A DNA stretch of 64,000 nucleotides. Source: DP-36 sp036004365 (lineage in GTDB: Bacteria > Desulfobacterota > Binatia > UBA9968). Under the pieces are notes generated by a model. That model searched no databases. It saw nothing but the letters and a program-made list of their open reading frames with translations, and was not told where the DNA came from. The translations under genes were made by a program, and so were the position numbers. Numbering within the stretch: the stretch's first letter is position 1; the number at the start of each line of letters is the position of its first letter. Positions 26,448 to 34,764 of the stretch are shown here, piece after piece. The DNA lies in the NCBI GenBank assembly GCA_036004365.1, contig DASYRN010000184.1:6581-70580 (forward strand), read 5' to 3'.

Positions 26448-26771
26448 ATGAGACACAGTCCACTCGAAAAAAAGGCAGCCAAAATGAGGATGGGCGCATG
26501 GCTACTGCTGCTTAGCGTTCTCATTCTGAGCTTATGGGTCTCCTTCGCTCTTATCGAAGAGCAACCAGCGAACCCCGCCAACGATTGGCTCAACGACGAA
26601 TGGGCGGAGCCATTACCTGCCGGGGTGGAGCTCCGCATCGCTCGCAGTCTCGATAAGGACAATCAAGTTGAGGGTTATGAAACAATCTCTAAAAGTGTCG
26701 AACCCGACTCAGAGCTCCCGCCCCAATACGGGTGTTCGAAAAAGTTCCAACACTGCCCGACACGAGATTAA
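26448..26771 (+). CDS. Hypothetical single-pass membrane protein
   Basis: A 107-residue protein (117 if started at ATG 26418). After a charged N-terminus there is one membrane helix (about residues 17-38, AWLLLLSVLILSLWVSFAL), then an acidic, Pro-rich periplasmic tail ending in CSKKFQHCP, whose two Cys may pair. I do not recognise a family. It follows the Spy-like sensor by 100 nt in the same direction and could be the last gene of the sigma-factor operon. No strong ribosome site, so the start is uncertain. Confidence 0.5.
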   Translation: MRHSPLEKKAAKMRMGAWLLLLSVLILSLWVSFALIEEQPANPANDWLNDEWAEPLPAGVELRIARSLDKDNQVEGYETISKSVEPDSELPPQYGCSKKFQHCPTRD

Positions 26772-26846
26772 AGACAATGTTGGTGATTTTCTTTTAGCGC
26801 CGATGGACCTATGCGGTCGTCGTTCGGCGAAGCTCACGACAGGCCG

Positions 26847-26920
26847 TATGGGAGCGTAGGACAGCGCCGGATTTAAAGTTCAAAAAGGCCCGTGGTTCTA
26901 ACGAATCCGGGCCTTTTTGC
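26847..26920 (+). terminator. Element A, copy 9: 5S-like 3' end plus terminator
   Basis: TATGGGAGCGTAGGACAGC, GCCGGATTTAAAGTTC, then a perfect GGCCCG(T)GGTTC/GAATCCGGGCC hairpin and T-run (26882-26919). A promoter-like sequence begins 7 nt after it. Confidence 0.85.
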
Positions 26921-26926
26921 TTTTAC

Positions 26927-26956
26927 TTGACAGGGTATACTCGCGCTCGATAATCT
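26927..26956 (+). promoter_or_regulatory. Sigma70-type promoter for the cupin gene
   Basis: TTGACA at 26927-26932, 18-nt spacer, TAATCT at 26951-26956. It starts directly behind the terminator of element A copy 9 and about 40 nt upstream of the cupin start codon at 26996. Confidence 0.6.
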
Positions 26957-26995
26957 TCGGTCTCTTGCTGAACGGTTGTCTATGCGGAGGTACTC

Positions 26996-27415
26996 ATGAA
27001 GGTCATCTATCACAAGGACAGACCCTTGTTGGAATTTCCCGACGAGCCATGGCGTCCGCCTTTGCGGATGGCAGTCAATCGATCCGCTGGCGCAGAGTCC
27101 GTATCCATCTGGCTGCACGACGTGGAAGGTCAAAAGCGGGCTCCGCTTCACTGGCACGACGTCGAGGAAGTTTTGGTCTTCCTTGATGTCCAAGGCGAAG
27201 GTTTCGTTCGCGTCGGCGAAGAGGAACATAAGGTAGAAACGCAAACGAGTGTTGTCGTTCCTCCGGGAACCATGCACTGCTTCGGACTTCGGGGGCAGGG
27301 AACTCTAAGAGCGCTGGCTGTTCTTCCCGACGCGGACGCCGCGCTTGGGCATCGGATGTTCGAGAAGGGCGATGAAGGCTTTGACCTCCCTCCGCCGAAG
27401 AAGAACGGTCGTTAA
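26996..27415 (+). CDS. Cupin domain protein
   Basis: A 139-residue single-domain cupin. Metal-binding motif 1 is PLHWHDVEEVLVFLDVQGEG (two His and a Glu), motif 2 is PPGTMHCFG (His). Small cupins of this type include isomerases, dioxygenases and sensors, so the reaction is not predictable. An ATG with GGAGG about 7 nt upstream follows the promoter-like sequence closely. The TAA stop codon is formed by the first bases of element A copy 10 (GTTAAGCCC), so the 3' end of the gene was set, or reset, by that element. Confidence 0.82.
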   Translation: MKVIYHKDRPLLEFPDEPWRPPLRMAVNRSAGAESVSIWLHDVEGQKRAPLHWHDVEEVLVFLDVQGEGFVRVGEEEHKVETQTSVVVPPGTMHCFGLRGQGTLRALAVLPDADAALGHRMFEKGDEGFDLPPPKKNGR

Positions 27416-27600
27416 GCCCTCCAGCGCCACCCTATCAGTTTTTAGTTTTGAATGTTGAGTTCTCAGTTCACTCAACACTTAGCACTCAACCCTCAATACT
27501 CATAACTCGAAACTGAGTTGAGTATGGGAGAGTAAGTCGTCGCCGTATTTAAATTTGAAAGGCCCGTGGATCTAGCGCTATCGCCGCTGGCTTTTTTTCT
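27411..27600 (+). repeat. Element A, copy 10: full form, longest degenerate middle
   Basis: GTTAAGCCCTCCAGCGCCAC at 27411-27430 (5S central part), about 90 nt of TTTTTAGTTTTGAATGTTGAG / CACTCAACACTTAGCACTC-type repeats, TATGGGAGAGTAAGTCG and TCGCCG at 27523-27545 (5S 3' part), then TATTTAAATTTGAAAGGCCCG and a weaker hairpin with a T-run to 27599. Confidence 0.82.
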
Positions 27601-28126
27601 ATGGTCTTATGATAAGATTGGGATGCCGCCGCCAAAAGTATCCACCCATAGAGGCTGCCGCGAGTAGATTGCCTACAAGAACCGCTGGCCATGCAAGCGC
27701 TTTAAGAACTGTCTCCGCAAGCACGAGGGCTGCGCCAATAAATCCGAACTCGAACACGACAAATAGCAAGAGGATACCAAATCCGACGTTTATGTTTTCC
27801 TCTGCTAGTCCGAGCAGCCGCGACGCAAATCCACCGATGATACAGAAGACAAGAAAATGAACCCAGGTGTACATCAAGGTCATCTCGAGGGAGACAGGTA
27901 GGGTCTCCGACGAAGCAAGCCATTCTCCGCGGTGGAAGAGAGCGGTTCCGAGAAGGGAGGGCGTATAAAGCGGTCGGCCGTTGATCGTATCTAGGATTAG
28001 GAACCAGATGGCGATGGTTGCTGCTCCAACAAATCCAGCGATGATTCCTTCCAGGTAGAGGTGGGAGGTTTCAATAGTTTGGCTGTCTGGCAAAACGTGT
28101 TCCGTCAGCTTAGTTTGAGGATTCAT
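27599..28126 (-). CDS. Hypothetical four-helix integral membrane protein
   Basis: A 175-residue protein with hydrophobic segments near residues 27-46, 86-106, 112-135 and 140-160 and a conserved-looking GRPLYTPSLLGTALF stretch between the first two. AAGGAGG lies 8 nt before the ATG. Similar proteins of unknown function occur in uncultured proteobacteria, but I know no named domain. It runs towards element A copy 10 on the opposite strand and its stop overlaps the end of that element's T-run. Confidence 0.68.
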   Translation of the reverse strand: MNPQTKLTEHVLPDSQTIETSHLYLEGIIAGFVGAATIAIWFLILDTINGRPLYTPSLLGTALFHRGEWLASSETLPVSLEMTLMYTWVHFLVFCIIGGFASRLLGLAEENINVGFGILLLFVVFEFGFIGAALVLAETVLKALAWPAVLVGNLLAAASMGGYFWRRHPNLIIRP

Positions 28127-28368
28127 AGCATCCTCCTTTTTTTGCTTGAACCGATGGAAATTTTTTGTCCGTCGCTAAGCTAGCTGGGGATTACTCACCT
28201 CCTCAGAACTCATCCTCAATCGTTCAAAGCCGTAACAGGAACAGCTGAACTTACTCCTCACGTAAACACTATCCCTTGAGTTGCTATTGTGTCAACTTGA
28301 ACGCACAGCCTTAGACGGAGGAAAAGGGACATTCAGCTTTTGTGTAAGCGAGCCAGCCCAACTCAGTC

Positions 28369-28531
28369 GTTAAGCCCTCCAGCACCGACAATATGAGTCT
28401 TAGTTTTGAATTTTGAGCTTTCAGTTTAAACTCACTCAGAACTCATAACTCAAAACTATAAGATCGTGTGGGAGAGTAGGTCGCCACCGGATTTAAAGGC
28501 CCGCGGGTCTCACGATCCCGGGCCTTTTTGT
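28369..28531 (+). repeat. Element A, copy 11: best-preserved 5S-like flanks plus terminator
   Basis: GTTAAGCCCTCCAGCACCGA with more 5S-like sequence after it (28369-28397), about 70 nt of TTAGTTTTGAATTTTGAG / ACTCAGAACTCATAACTCAA repeats, then GTGTGGGAGAGTAGGTCGCC at 28466-28485, ACCGGATTTAAA and a perfect GGCCCGCGGGTC/GATCCCGGGCC-type hairpin with T-run (28496-28531). The adjacent minus-strand gene ends at 28560, so the hairpin may serve both directions. The rest of the gap 28127-28368 holds nothing I can name. Confidence 0.85.
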
Positions 28532-28559
28532 TATTGCGTTCGGCAACGCGGCCCGCGTT

Positions 28560-29126
28560 CTAGTGCTGGCCGGGGAATACGTCCCGCTCCGATTCGTGCC
28601 ATGCTGGATGGTCGCCGGAGTTCTCGACGTTAAAGCCGTAATCGTAGACGAGCGATCCCCCATAGGTTGCGCCAAAGGAGACAAGCGCCGCTGCTAAAAT
28701 AGACAACATCGTCGTGCCTAACTCTGTATGGGCGCTGTCCCATTGTCTCAAACGGACGATGATGTCAACGACCACTATCACCGTGACGGTCAGCATGACT
28801 GCCATATGCCAGTTAGCCGTCCTCCACGCCTGCGTGTGCTTGGGCGCTGACGTTAGCCAGTCCCAGAAGCCGGTTAGCGCGGTGCCGACAGATACGATGG
28901 CACCCGCAATGATGACGTGCGTACCTGACACGAAGAAGTCCCTGGCCGTGGACTTTTGGCCTCCCAGCGCATAGGAGATGACATCGAACAGTCCTACAAG
29001 AACGTAGCAGGTGACAGGAAAGTCAGTAAGCGGTGGATGGAGCGGCTTTCCGGACCAGCCACTAAGACCTTTAAATTTGCGACCCTTTAAAGTAATCGCC
29101 GGTCTGATAGAGAACCATCGGGCCAT
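28560..29126 (-). CDS. DUF2231 family membrane protein
   Basis: A 188-residue protein with four membrane segments and the DUF2231 signature KPLHPPLTDFPVTCYV near the N-terminus, plus His residues in the second and third helices (GTHVIIAG, TANWHMAVML) that suggest haem or metal binding. AAAGGAG lies before the ATG. The family has no proven role. It is thought to be a membrane redox or haem protein. It lies alone on the minus strand. Confidence 0.84.
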   Translation of the reverse strand: MARWFSIRPAITLKGRKFKGLSGWSGKPLHPPLTDFPVTCYVLVGLFDVISYALGGQKSTARDFFVSGTHVIIAGAIVSVGTALTGFWDWLTSAPKHTQAWRTANWHMAVMLTVTVIVVVDIIVRLRQWDSAHTELGTTMLSILAAALVSFGATYGGSLVYDYGFNVENSGDHPAWHESERDVFPGQH

Positions 29127-29358
29127 TTTTAGTCTCCTTTCCGCCTGTCGGTTTGTCAGCTAGTCTCCTTATCCCCAGACAGAGAGAATGTCCACCCCGC
29201 AAGGGCGGCTACTCGAAGGATGAAGGCTGAGGGATGAAAAGAATGAATCAGGAAAGATGAAAACGGAAAGCGGAATGTGCTGGTTGACGCATCGTTGGGT
29301 TTCCATTAGGTTCGGTACATCCTGCCCTCGACCACGGTGTCATTGCAAGGCGAAGCCT

Positions 29359-30351
29359 ATGAGTAAGACGGGATGGATCGCTATCCTGCCTCTTTCAGTC
29401 TCAATACTGGTTTCCCCCGCGGCAAGAAGTACGTTTTCTGCCGAGAGGCCGGGCAAACTGATTCCCGTTCGCATCGGGATCGTCTCCCGAAGCACCTTGG
29501 ACATGCCCTATTTGGTGGCACGGGACCGAGGCCTCTTCCGCGAGGAGTTTTTGGAAGCCGAGATTATTCTGGTGCGATCGAGTCTCACAGTGCAAGCGAT
29601 GTTGGCAGGCAGCATCGACTTCGGCACGGCGACGGGAACCGCAGTCAACGCCATCGTAAACGGCGTCGACGTAAGAGTCGTGCTGGCTATGAGCGACAAG
29701 CCGTCATTTGATTTGATTGCCCACCCGAGCATCACAAGCGTCCAGCAGTTGCGAGGCAAGAAATTTGGCGTTGGCGGAATCGGTGGCCTTTCAGACACTC
29801 TCGTGCGCCAGATCCTGCTCGCAAACCAGGTGCCTCCGGATCAAGTGACCGTCCTCCCACTCGGCGCGAGCAGCCTGACTTATACATCTCTAAAGGCGGG
29901 CGTGATTGATGCCGCCATGCTGCAGATCCCTCATACTTTTCTCGCGCAAGATGAGGGGTTTCGAAAGCTCGCCTCGGGCGCGGACTACTACCGGGTCGTA
30001 CAGGGCGGGCTGACGACGACGAAAACGACCGCCTCCGAGCGGCCCGAACTCGTGACCAAAGCGATCCGCGCAACGCTACGGGCGGTGCGTTTGATCAAGA
30101 ATGAAAAGAAGTATGCCCTCGAATTTATGAAAGGTCCCTACCTCGAACTCGGCAAGGAGGGTGAGCGGTTTACCGAACGCGCCTATGACGCGGCTGTGCA
30201 AGGATACCTCCTATCCGGCGTTGTGGACGAAAAATTGCAGCGGGAGATGATCACGGCGGCCGCTCAGCGCATCAAACCTCAGCAGCCGGTGACCCCTGAG
30301 CGAGTCTTCGACTTCAGCTTCGCGCGCAAGGCCGGCGAAGCCCTGCGATAA
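29359..30351 (+). CDS. ABC-type substrate-binding protein (NMT1/SsuA family)
   Basis: A 330-residue binding protein with a signal peptide (about residues 1-28) and the NMT1-like fold: PYLVARDRGLFREEFLEAE, MLAGSIDFGTATGTAVNA, QLRGKKFGVGGIGGLSDTLVRQ (in parts). ATG 29359 is preferred to 29257 because the signal peptide starts there and AAGGCG precedes it. No permease or ATPase gene is adjacent; a flavoenzyme follows instead. This orphan pattern is frequent in lineages with many solute-binding proteins. Ligand unknown. Confidence 0.83.
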   Translation: MSKTGWIAILPLSVSILVSPAARSTFSAERPGKLIPVRIGIVSRSTLDMPYLVARDRGLFREEFLEAEIILVRSSLTVQAMLAGSIDFGTATGTAVNAIVNGVDVRVVLAMSDKPSFDLIAHPSITSVQQLRGKKFGVGGIGGLSDTLVRQILLANQVPPDQVTVLPLGASSLTYTSLKAGVIDAAMLQIPHTFLAQDEGFRKLASGADYYRVVQGGLTTTKTTASERPELVTKAIRATLRAVRLIKNEKKYALEFMKGPYLELGKEGERFTERAYDAAVQGYLLSGVVDEKLQREMITAAAQRIKPQQPVTPERVFDFSFARKAGEALR

Positions 30352-30416
30352 AAACGGCTTCTTCAAACAAGCCGAACGCCAAATCCGATGAAACATTGAG
30401 ACAGGGAGAAAAGGTT

Positions 30417-31796
30417 ATGGCCATACGATTCGACGCGATCATCATTGGCACCGGCCAAGCCGGCCCGGCCTTGGCGGCACGCCTATCGGAGGCGGGGATG
30501 AAAGTGGCCGTCATAGAACGCAAGCTATTCGGCGGTACATGCGTCAATACCGGCTGCATTCCGACCAAAACGTTGGTGGCAAGCGCCTATGCTGCAAACT
30601 TGGCGCGTCGCGCCGCCGAATACGGTGTTGCAATATCCGGACCGGTCAACGTCGACATGAAACGGGTGAAAGAGCGCAAGGACGAGATTGCCGGCCGCTC
30701 TAACCGAGGCGTGGAGAGCTGGATGCGCGGGCTCGCCAATGGCACCGTCTATCAGGGCCATGCTCGCTTCGAGAGCCCGCGGACGGTGCGGGTAAACAAC
30801 GAACTGCTAGAGGCCGATAAGATTTTCATCAACGTGGGCGGTCGAGCGCTCGTCCCGCCCATGCCCGGGCTGGATGAGGTCCCCTATCTCACCAACTCCA
30901 CCATGATGGACGTGGACTTTTTGCCGGAACACTTGATCGTCATCGGCGGCAGCTACGTCGGTCTAGAGTTCGCCCAGATGTATCGTCGCTTTGGGTCGAA
31001 TGTCACCATCGTCGAGAAGGGTCCTCGCCTAATCGCGCGCGAGGACGAAGATGTCTCCAAGGAGATACAGGAAATTCTAGAAAAAGAGAGCATCCAAGTC
31101 CGTCTGAAGGCAGAATGCATGGCCGCGCGGAAGGAGGGCGACCACATCGTTGTCGCCCTGGACTGTGCCGAAGGAAGCCGAGAGGTGAGCGGGTCTCACC
31201 TGTTGCTTGCAGTCGGACGCGTCCCGAACACTGACGACTTGGAGCTGGACAAGGCTGGCGTGGCGGCCGATAGCTCCGGCTATATCAACGTAGATGATCA
31301 GCTGCGGACGAATGTACCCGGCATCTGGGCGCTGGGGGACTGCAATCGCAGAGGCGCGTTTACCCATACGTCCTATAACGATTACGAGATCGTCGCTGCC
31401 AATCTCCTTGACCATGATCCGCGCAAAGTGTCAGACCGTATCATGACCTACGCTCTGTTCATCGACCCGCCGCTTGGTCGCGCCGGCATGACTGAAGCGG
31501 AAGTGAGAGCATCCGGGCGCAAGGCGTTGGTCGCCACTCTACCCATGACACGTGTCGCGCGCGCGGTAGAGAAGGGAGAGACTCAAGGTTTCATGAAAGT
31601 GGTCGTTGATGCGGACAGCAAGCAGATCCTCGGTGCAGCGATCTTGGGTGTAACCGGCGACGAAGTAATTCATTTACTGCTCGATGTCATGTACGCCAAA
31701 GCGCCTTATACAACTGTCAGCCGCGCGATGCACATTCACCCCACAGTGTCCGAGCTGATACCGACCTTGCTGCAGGGATTGCAGCCACTCTCATAA
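30417..31796 (+). CDS. Mercuric reductase-like FAD/NAD(P)-dependent disulfide oxidoreductase
   Basis: A 459-residue class I flavoprotein reductase. FAD-binding GTGQAG at residues 11-16, redox-active Cys42 and Cys47 (GGTCVNTGCIPTKT), the NAD(P) site IGGSYVGLEFAQ, the second FAD motif GIWALGDC, and the C-terminal HIHPTVSELIPT with the catalytic His. The C-terminal Cys pair and N-terminal metal-binding domain of true MerA are absent, so it is not a mercuric reductase. Dihydrolipoamide- or other-disulfide-type activity is possible. A ribosome site, AGGGAGA, lies before ATG 30417. It follows the binding-protein gene by 65 nt and may be co-transcribed. Confidence 0.87.
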   Translation: MAIRFDAIIIGTGQAGPALAARLSEAGMKVAVIERKLFGGTCVNTGCIPTKTLVASAYAANLARRAAEYGVAISGPVNVDMKRVKERKDEIAGRSNRGVESWMRGLANGTVYQGHARFESPRTVRVNNELLEADKIFINVGGRALVPPMPGLDEVPYLTNSTMMDVDFLPEHLIVIGGSYVGLEFAQMYRRFGSNVTIVEKGPRLIAREDEDVSKEIQEILEKESIQVRLKAECMAARKEGDHIVVALDCAEGSREVSGSHLLLAVGRVPNTDDLELDKAGVAADSSGYINVDDQLRTNVPGIWALGDCNRRGAFTHTSYNDYEIVAANLLDHDPRKVSDRIMTYALFIDPPLGRAGMTEAEVRASGRKALVATLPMTRVARAVEKGETQGFMKVVVDADSKQILGAAILGVTGDEVIHLLLDVMYAKAPYTTVSRAMHIHPTVSELIPTLLQGLQPLS

Positions 31797-31999
31797 GTAA
31801 AGAGAGCGTCTTTTTTATTTCCTCACATATCCGGTCATCGCTCCAGCCATGGCTCGCTAGCTCTCCACACCCTTTGTCGCAAATTTTTTTGTCACCGGTC
31901 TTAGAATGTTCCAGAGATGTTCCATTCAGATGGAATTCTGCAACGCTCAATGATATGGCCGTTGAGAATCTCACTCCGTTTCGAACGGCTCTCGATACC

Positions 32000-33247
32000 A
32001 TGAAAGAGAAATCGCCACAGCCTGACTCCCAACCAACTAAAACAAGGGCCATGCTGAGTGCCCTGCGCCACCGAAACTACCGTCTTTATTGGTTGGGCCA
32101 CTTCTCCTCGGTGTTAGCCCAAAACATGGAGATGGTGGCTCAAAGCTGGTTGGTGCTCCAGCTCACCAACTCGCCTTTGCTGCTGGGTCTTACCGGACTC
32201 ACGAATTCCATCCCCACCATCGCGCTCACGCTCGTGGGCGGTGTGATCGCGGACCGCGCGGACCGGAGGGGCATCGTGCTCTTCGCTCAAGCGATCACGT
32301 CGGCGTTTTTTTTCATCCTGGCGACCTTGGTGGTCAGCGGAAGAGTCAGACTGTGGCATATTCTCCTCTTTACTTTTTTTTCCGGCTGCCTCAGAGCGTT
32401 TGAGAGACCCAGCCGCTTGGCCCTCCTGCCTCAGACGATTTCAAAAGAGGAGATGGCCAGCGCCGTCGCGTTGGCGGGCACCATTTGGCAACTGAACCGT
32501 CTCATCGGGCCTGCCGTGGCCGGGATGCTCATCTACCTTCTGGATGTCGGGCCGACCTACTATGGCTGTTTTCTGGCCTCCGTCGCTGCCTTGATTTGCT
32601 GGTACCTGATCAGGATCCAAGGGAATGATTCTCAGGGCAGACAGAGCGGACTTCTCCAGCACATGATGGATGGTCTTCGTTTCATTCGATCGAACGAGAT
32701 GTTTTACACCTTCATCGCCATGACTTTCTTTAACAGCGTCTTCGGGATGTCCTACTCCATCCTCATGCCGGTCTTCGCCAGGGATATCCTGCTGGTCGGT
32801 TCGCAAGGATATGGTTTCCTTCAGAGCGCGGGAGGCGCGGGCGCGCTGGGAGGAACACTCCTTGTGGCCGCGGCTGCCCGATGGAAGCGAAAGGGCCTAC
32901 AAGCTATTTCGGGCGCCGTTCTCTTTGGTATGCTGCTCATTGGATTCGGCTTTTCGCCTTGGTTTCCGCTATCGCTGGTTTTTGTTTTCCTCATCGGACT
33001 GTCCAGCCAGTTCTACATGACGACGATCAGCACGATTCTCCAGCTCAAGCTTCCTGATCAGCTTCGGGGCCGCGTCATGGGCATCTTTGGTCTCACATGG
33101 GATCTGATGCCCGTCGGAGGAGCCGTTGCAGGGACGATGGCGGAGTATACGGGAGCTCCCGTGGCGGTGGCCTTCGGTGGCTTTTGCGTCACGGCGATGG
33201 CTTTGTGGGTGGCCGTAAAATTGCCTCGCGTGCGAGACTTAGAATGA
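32000..33247 (+). CDS. MFS transporter (EntS/MFS_3-like exporter)
   Basis: A protein of about 415 residues with 12 predicted membrane segments. MLSALRHRNYRLYWLGHFSS at the front of the first helix and GGVIADRADRR after helix 3 are typical of the MFS_3 group that includes enterobactin and multidrug exporters; IPTIALTLVGG and QLRGRVMGIFGL fit too. The frame opens at 31874. Starts at 31955, 32000 and 32051 are all possible and none has a good ribosome site. Cargo unknown. Confidence 0.8.
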   Translation: MKEKSPQPDSQPTKTRAMLSALRHRNYRLYWLGHFSSVLAQNMEMVAQSWLVLQLTNSPLLLGLTGLTNSIPTIALTLVGGVIADRADRRGIVLFAQAITSAFFFILATLVVSGRVRLWHILLFTFFSGCLRAFERPSRLALLPQTISKEEMASAVALAGTIWQLNRLIGPAVAGMLIYLLDVGPTYYGCFLASVAALICWYLIRIQGNDSQGRQSGLLQHMMDGLRFIRSNEMFYTFIAMTFFNSVFGMSYSILMPVFARDILLVGSQGYGFLQSAGGAGALGGTLLVAAAARWKRKGLQAISGAVLFGMLLIGFGFSPWFPLSLVFVFLIGLSSQFYMTTISTILQLKLPDQLRGRVMGIFGLTWDLMPVGGAVAGTMAEYTGAPVAVAFGGFCVTAMALWVAVKLPRVRDLE

Positions 33248-33386
33248 AGATTCGACTACTTCAGGAATTCCCGGTGACCGAAGTGGAAAGGAGAGCCGTT
33301 CTTGTTGCGCTACGTAAGCGAGCGTCGTTTTGGTCTTGATGGGCCGCCTGTGCTTCGGGTAAGTTGACAGGATTGGAGGGCCGAGG

Positions 33387-34025
33387 ATGAACGTCAACGA
33401 AATCGATGTGCAAAAAACAGTTGTGCTTTTTTTCGACATGCTGAACGTTTATTACCACGGGACCACGGCGGAGAAAAAAGAGCGCATGCGTCCCGTGGTC
33501 GAGAATGCCGTGCGATTGCTTGGAGCTGCACGGAAGGCTTCGATTCCGGTGATGTTCGCCATGGCCAATCATCGACGCGACGGCGCGATCCGTTATCACG
33601 CGATCACGGACACAGATATGCAGCTGCGGCCTTGGCCCAACGGTGAATGCAATCCCTCGATCCATGGGGCCACCGAGGGATCGTGGGAACAGAAAGTTAT
33701 CGAAGAATTGAACCCGGCCCAGGAGGATTACATTATCCCCAAGTACCGCTGGAGCGCTTTTCATCAGACTTACCTTGATCTCGCTCTTCGCGCGCGCGGA
33801 ATCGATACGATCATCCTCTCCGGCGGATCGGTCGATGTCGGCGTCGCATCGACGGTTTATGCTGCGCGCGATCTGGACTATAACCTCATCATCGTTCGTG
33901 ACGCCTGCAGTAATTCGCATGATGACTCTTTGGCGATCTTTATGGAAAAAATCTTTCCGCGTATGGCGCGGGTGCGCACGATGGCTGAGGTGCTGGCGAT
34001 GATAGATAGGGAAAGGAGTCACTGA
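33387..34025 (+). CDS. Isochorismatase-fold protein lacking the catalytic cysteine
   Basis: A 212-residue cysteine-hydrolase-fold protein. Asp17 (LFFDMLN) and Lys119 (IIPKYRWSAF) of the catalytic triad are present. In the nucleophile segment the family pattern T-D-x-C-V reads V-D-V-G-V (Gly152 in LSGGSVDVGVASTVYAA), so the cysteine is missing. The following RDLDYNLIIVRDACS keeps the fold signature. It is probably not a hydrolase in the usual sense: a binding protein, a pseudoenzyme or an enzyme with a different mechanism. TGATG overlap couples it to the downstream aldolase gene, which suggests a shared pathway. Confidence 0.8.
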   Translation: MNVNEIDVQKTVVLFFDMLNVYYHGTTAEKKERMRPVVENAVRLLGAARKASIPVMFAMANHRRDGAIRYHAITDTDMQLRPWPNGECNPSIHGATEGSWEQKVIEELNPAQEDYIIPKYRWSAFHQTYLDLALRARGIDTIILSGGSVDVGVASTVYAARDLDYNLIIVRDACSNSHDDSLAIFMEKIFPRMARVRTMAEVLAMIDRERSH

Positions 34026-34714
34026 TGACAACGGACAAGCACCTCTCGCTACGACAGGCGGTGATTGATGCGGCAAACCTGCTGGTGCGTACGGGCGCGA
34101 TCTCCCTCAGCCACCATGGAAACTTCAGCGTGCGGGTGCCCGACACCGATACGGTTCTGCTCACTGCCACGAGCTCTTTCGATAATCTGCGGCCGGAAAA
34201 CCTCGCCCTGCTAGACCTGGAGGGACGGCTCCTGGAAGGCGAAATCAACCCCACCAACGCGGAGATCATTCACATGCACACGGTGGTCTATCGGCACCGC
34301 CCCGAGGCGGGTGCTGTGGTCCACACTCATTCCCCCTACGGCACCGGCTTTGCTCTGGCGGGCCGACATCTCGACTGCACCTACGAGGCGCTTGCGCGGT
34401 TCGATATGATCGATGGCGTGCCGCTGGCGCGCTACGGACCACGCGGGTCTCCTGCGGCCGTTGAAAACATCGCCAAGGCTTTGGATAGCGCCAGGCACAT
34501 CAAAGCCGTGCTGCTGGAAAATCATGGCGTGCTGGCGTTCGGGCCTGACCCGGCGGCTGCGGCGCGCGCAAACGTGATCGTAGAAGAGGCGGCGCAGATG
34601 GCGATTTACGCCGAAGTCCTGGGCGGCGCCAAGGTCATCCCGCCGGAGCTATTAAAAGCAACGCTGGAACGCAGAGACGCGTTCGCCAGCGCAGGGACGA
34701 AACGGCAGAGCTAG
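34025..34714 (+). CDS. Class II aldolase/adducin family protein
   Basis: A 229-residue zinc-dependent aldolase-type protein of the fuculose-phosphate aldolase/adducin family. The catalytic Glu80 (NAEIIHMH), zinc ligands His100 and His102 (VVHTHSPYG) and His167 (ENHGVLAFG) are present. The start codon overlaps the stop of the isochorismatase-like gene. It could act as an aldolase on a sugar phosphate or as a decarboxylase of a hydroxy acid. With the neighbouring thioesterase and hydroxyacid genes the latter kind of substrate is plausible. Confidence 0.85.
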   Translation: MTTDKHLSLRQAVIDAANLLVRTGAISLSHHGNFSVRVPDTDTVLLTATSSFDNLRPENLALLDLEGRLLEGEINPTNAEIIHMHTVVYRHRPEAGAVVHTHSPYGTGFALAGRHLDCTYEALARFDMIDGVPLARYGPRGSPAAVENIAKALDSARHIKAVLLENHGVLAFGPDPAAAARANVIVEEAAQMAIYAEVLGGAKVIPPELLKATLERRDAFASAGTKRQS

Positions 34715-34764
34715 AGCTTGCCCTCACAAGCAGCGACACAACGCGGCGATCCTATATAAGCGAT

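Noticed and set aside
28369..28531. A complete 5S rRNA gene
   Set aside because: Only the central and 3' conserved parts match. The 5' half is missing and helix IV is replaced by degenerate repeats, so it cannot fold as 5S rRNA.
30417..31796. True mercuric reductase
   Set aside because: The C-terminal Cys pair and an N-terminal HMA domain are missing, and no other mer genes are nearby.
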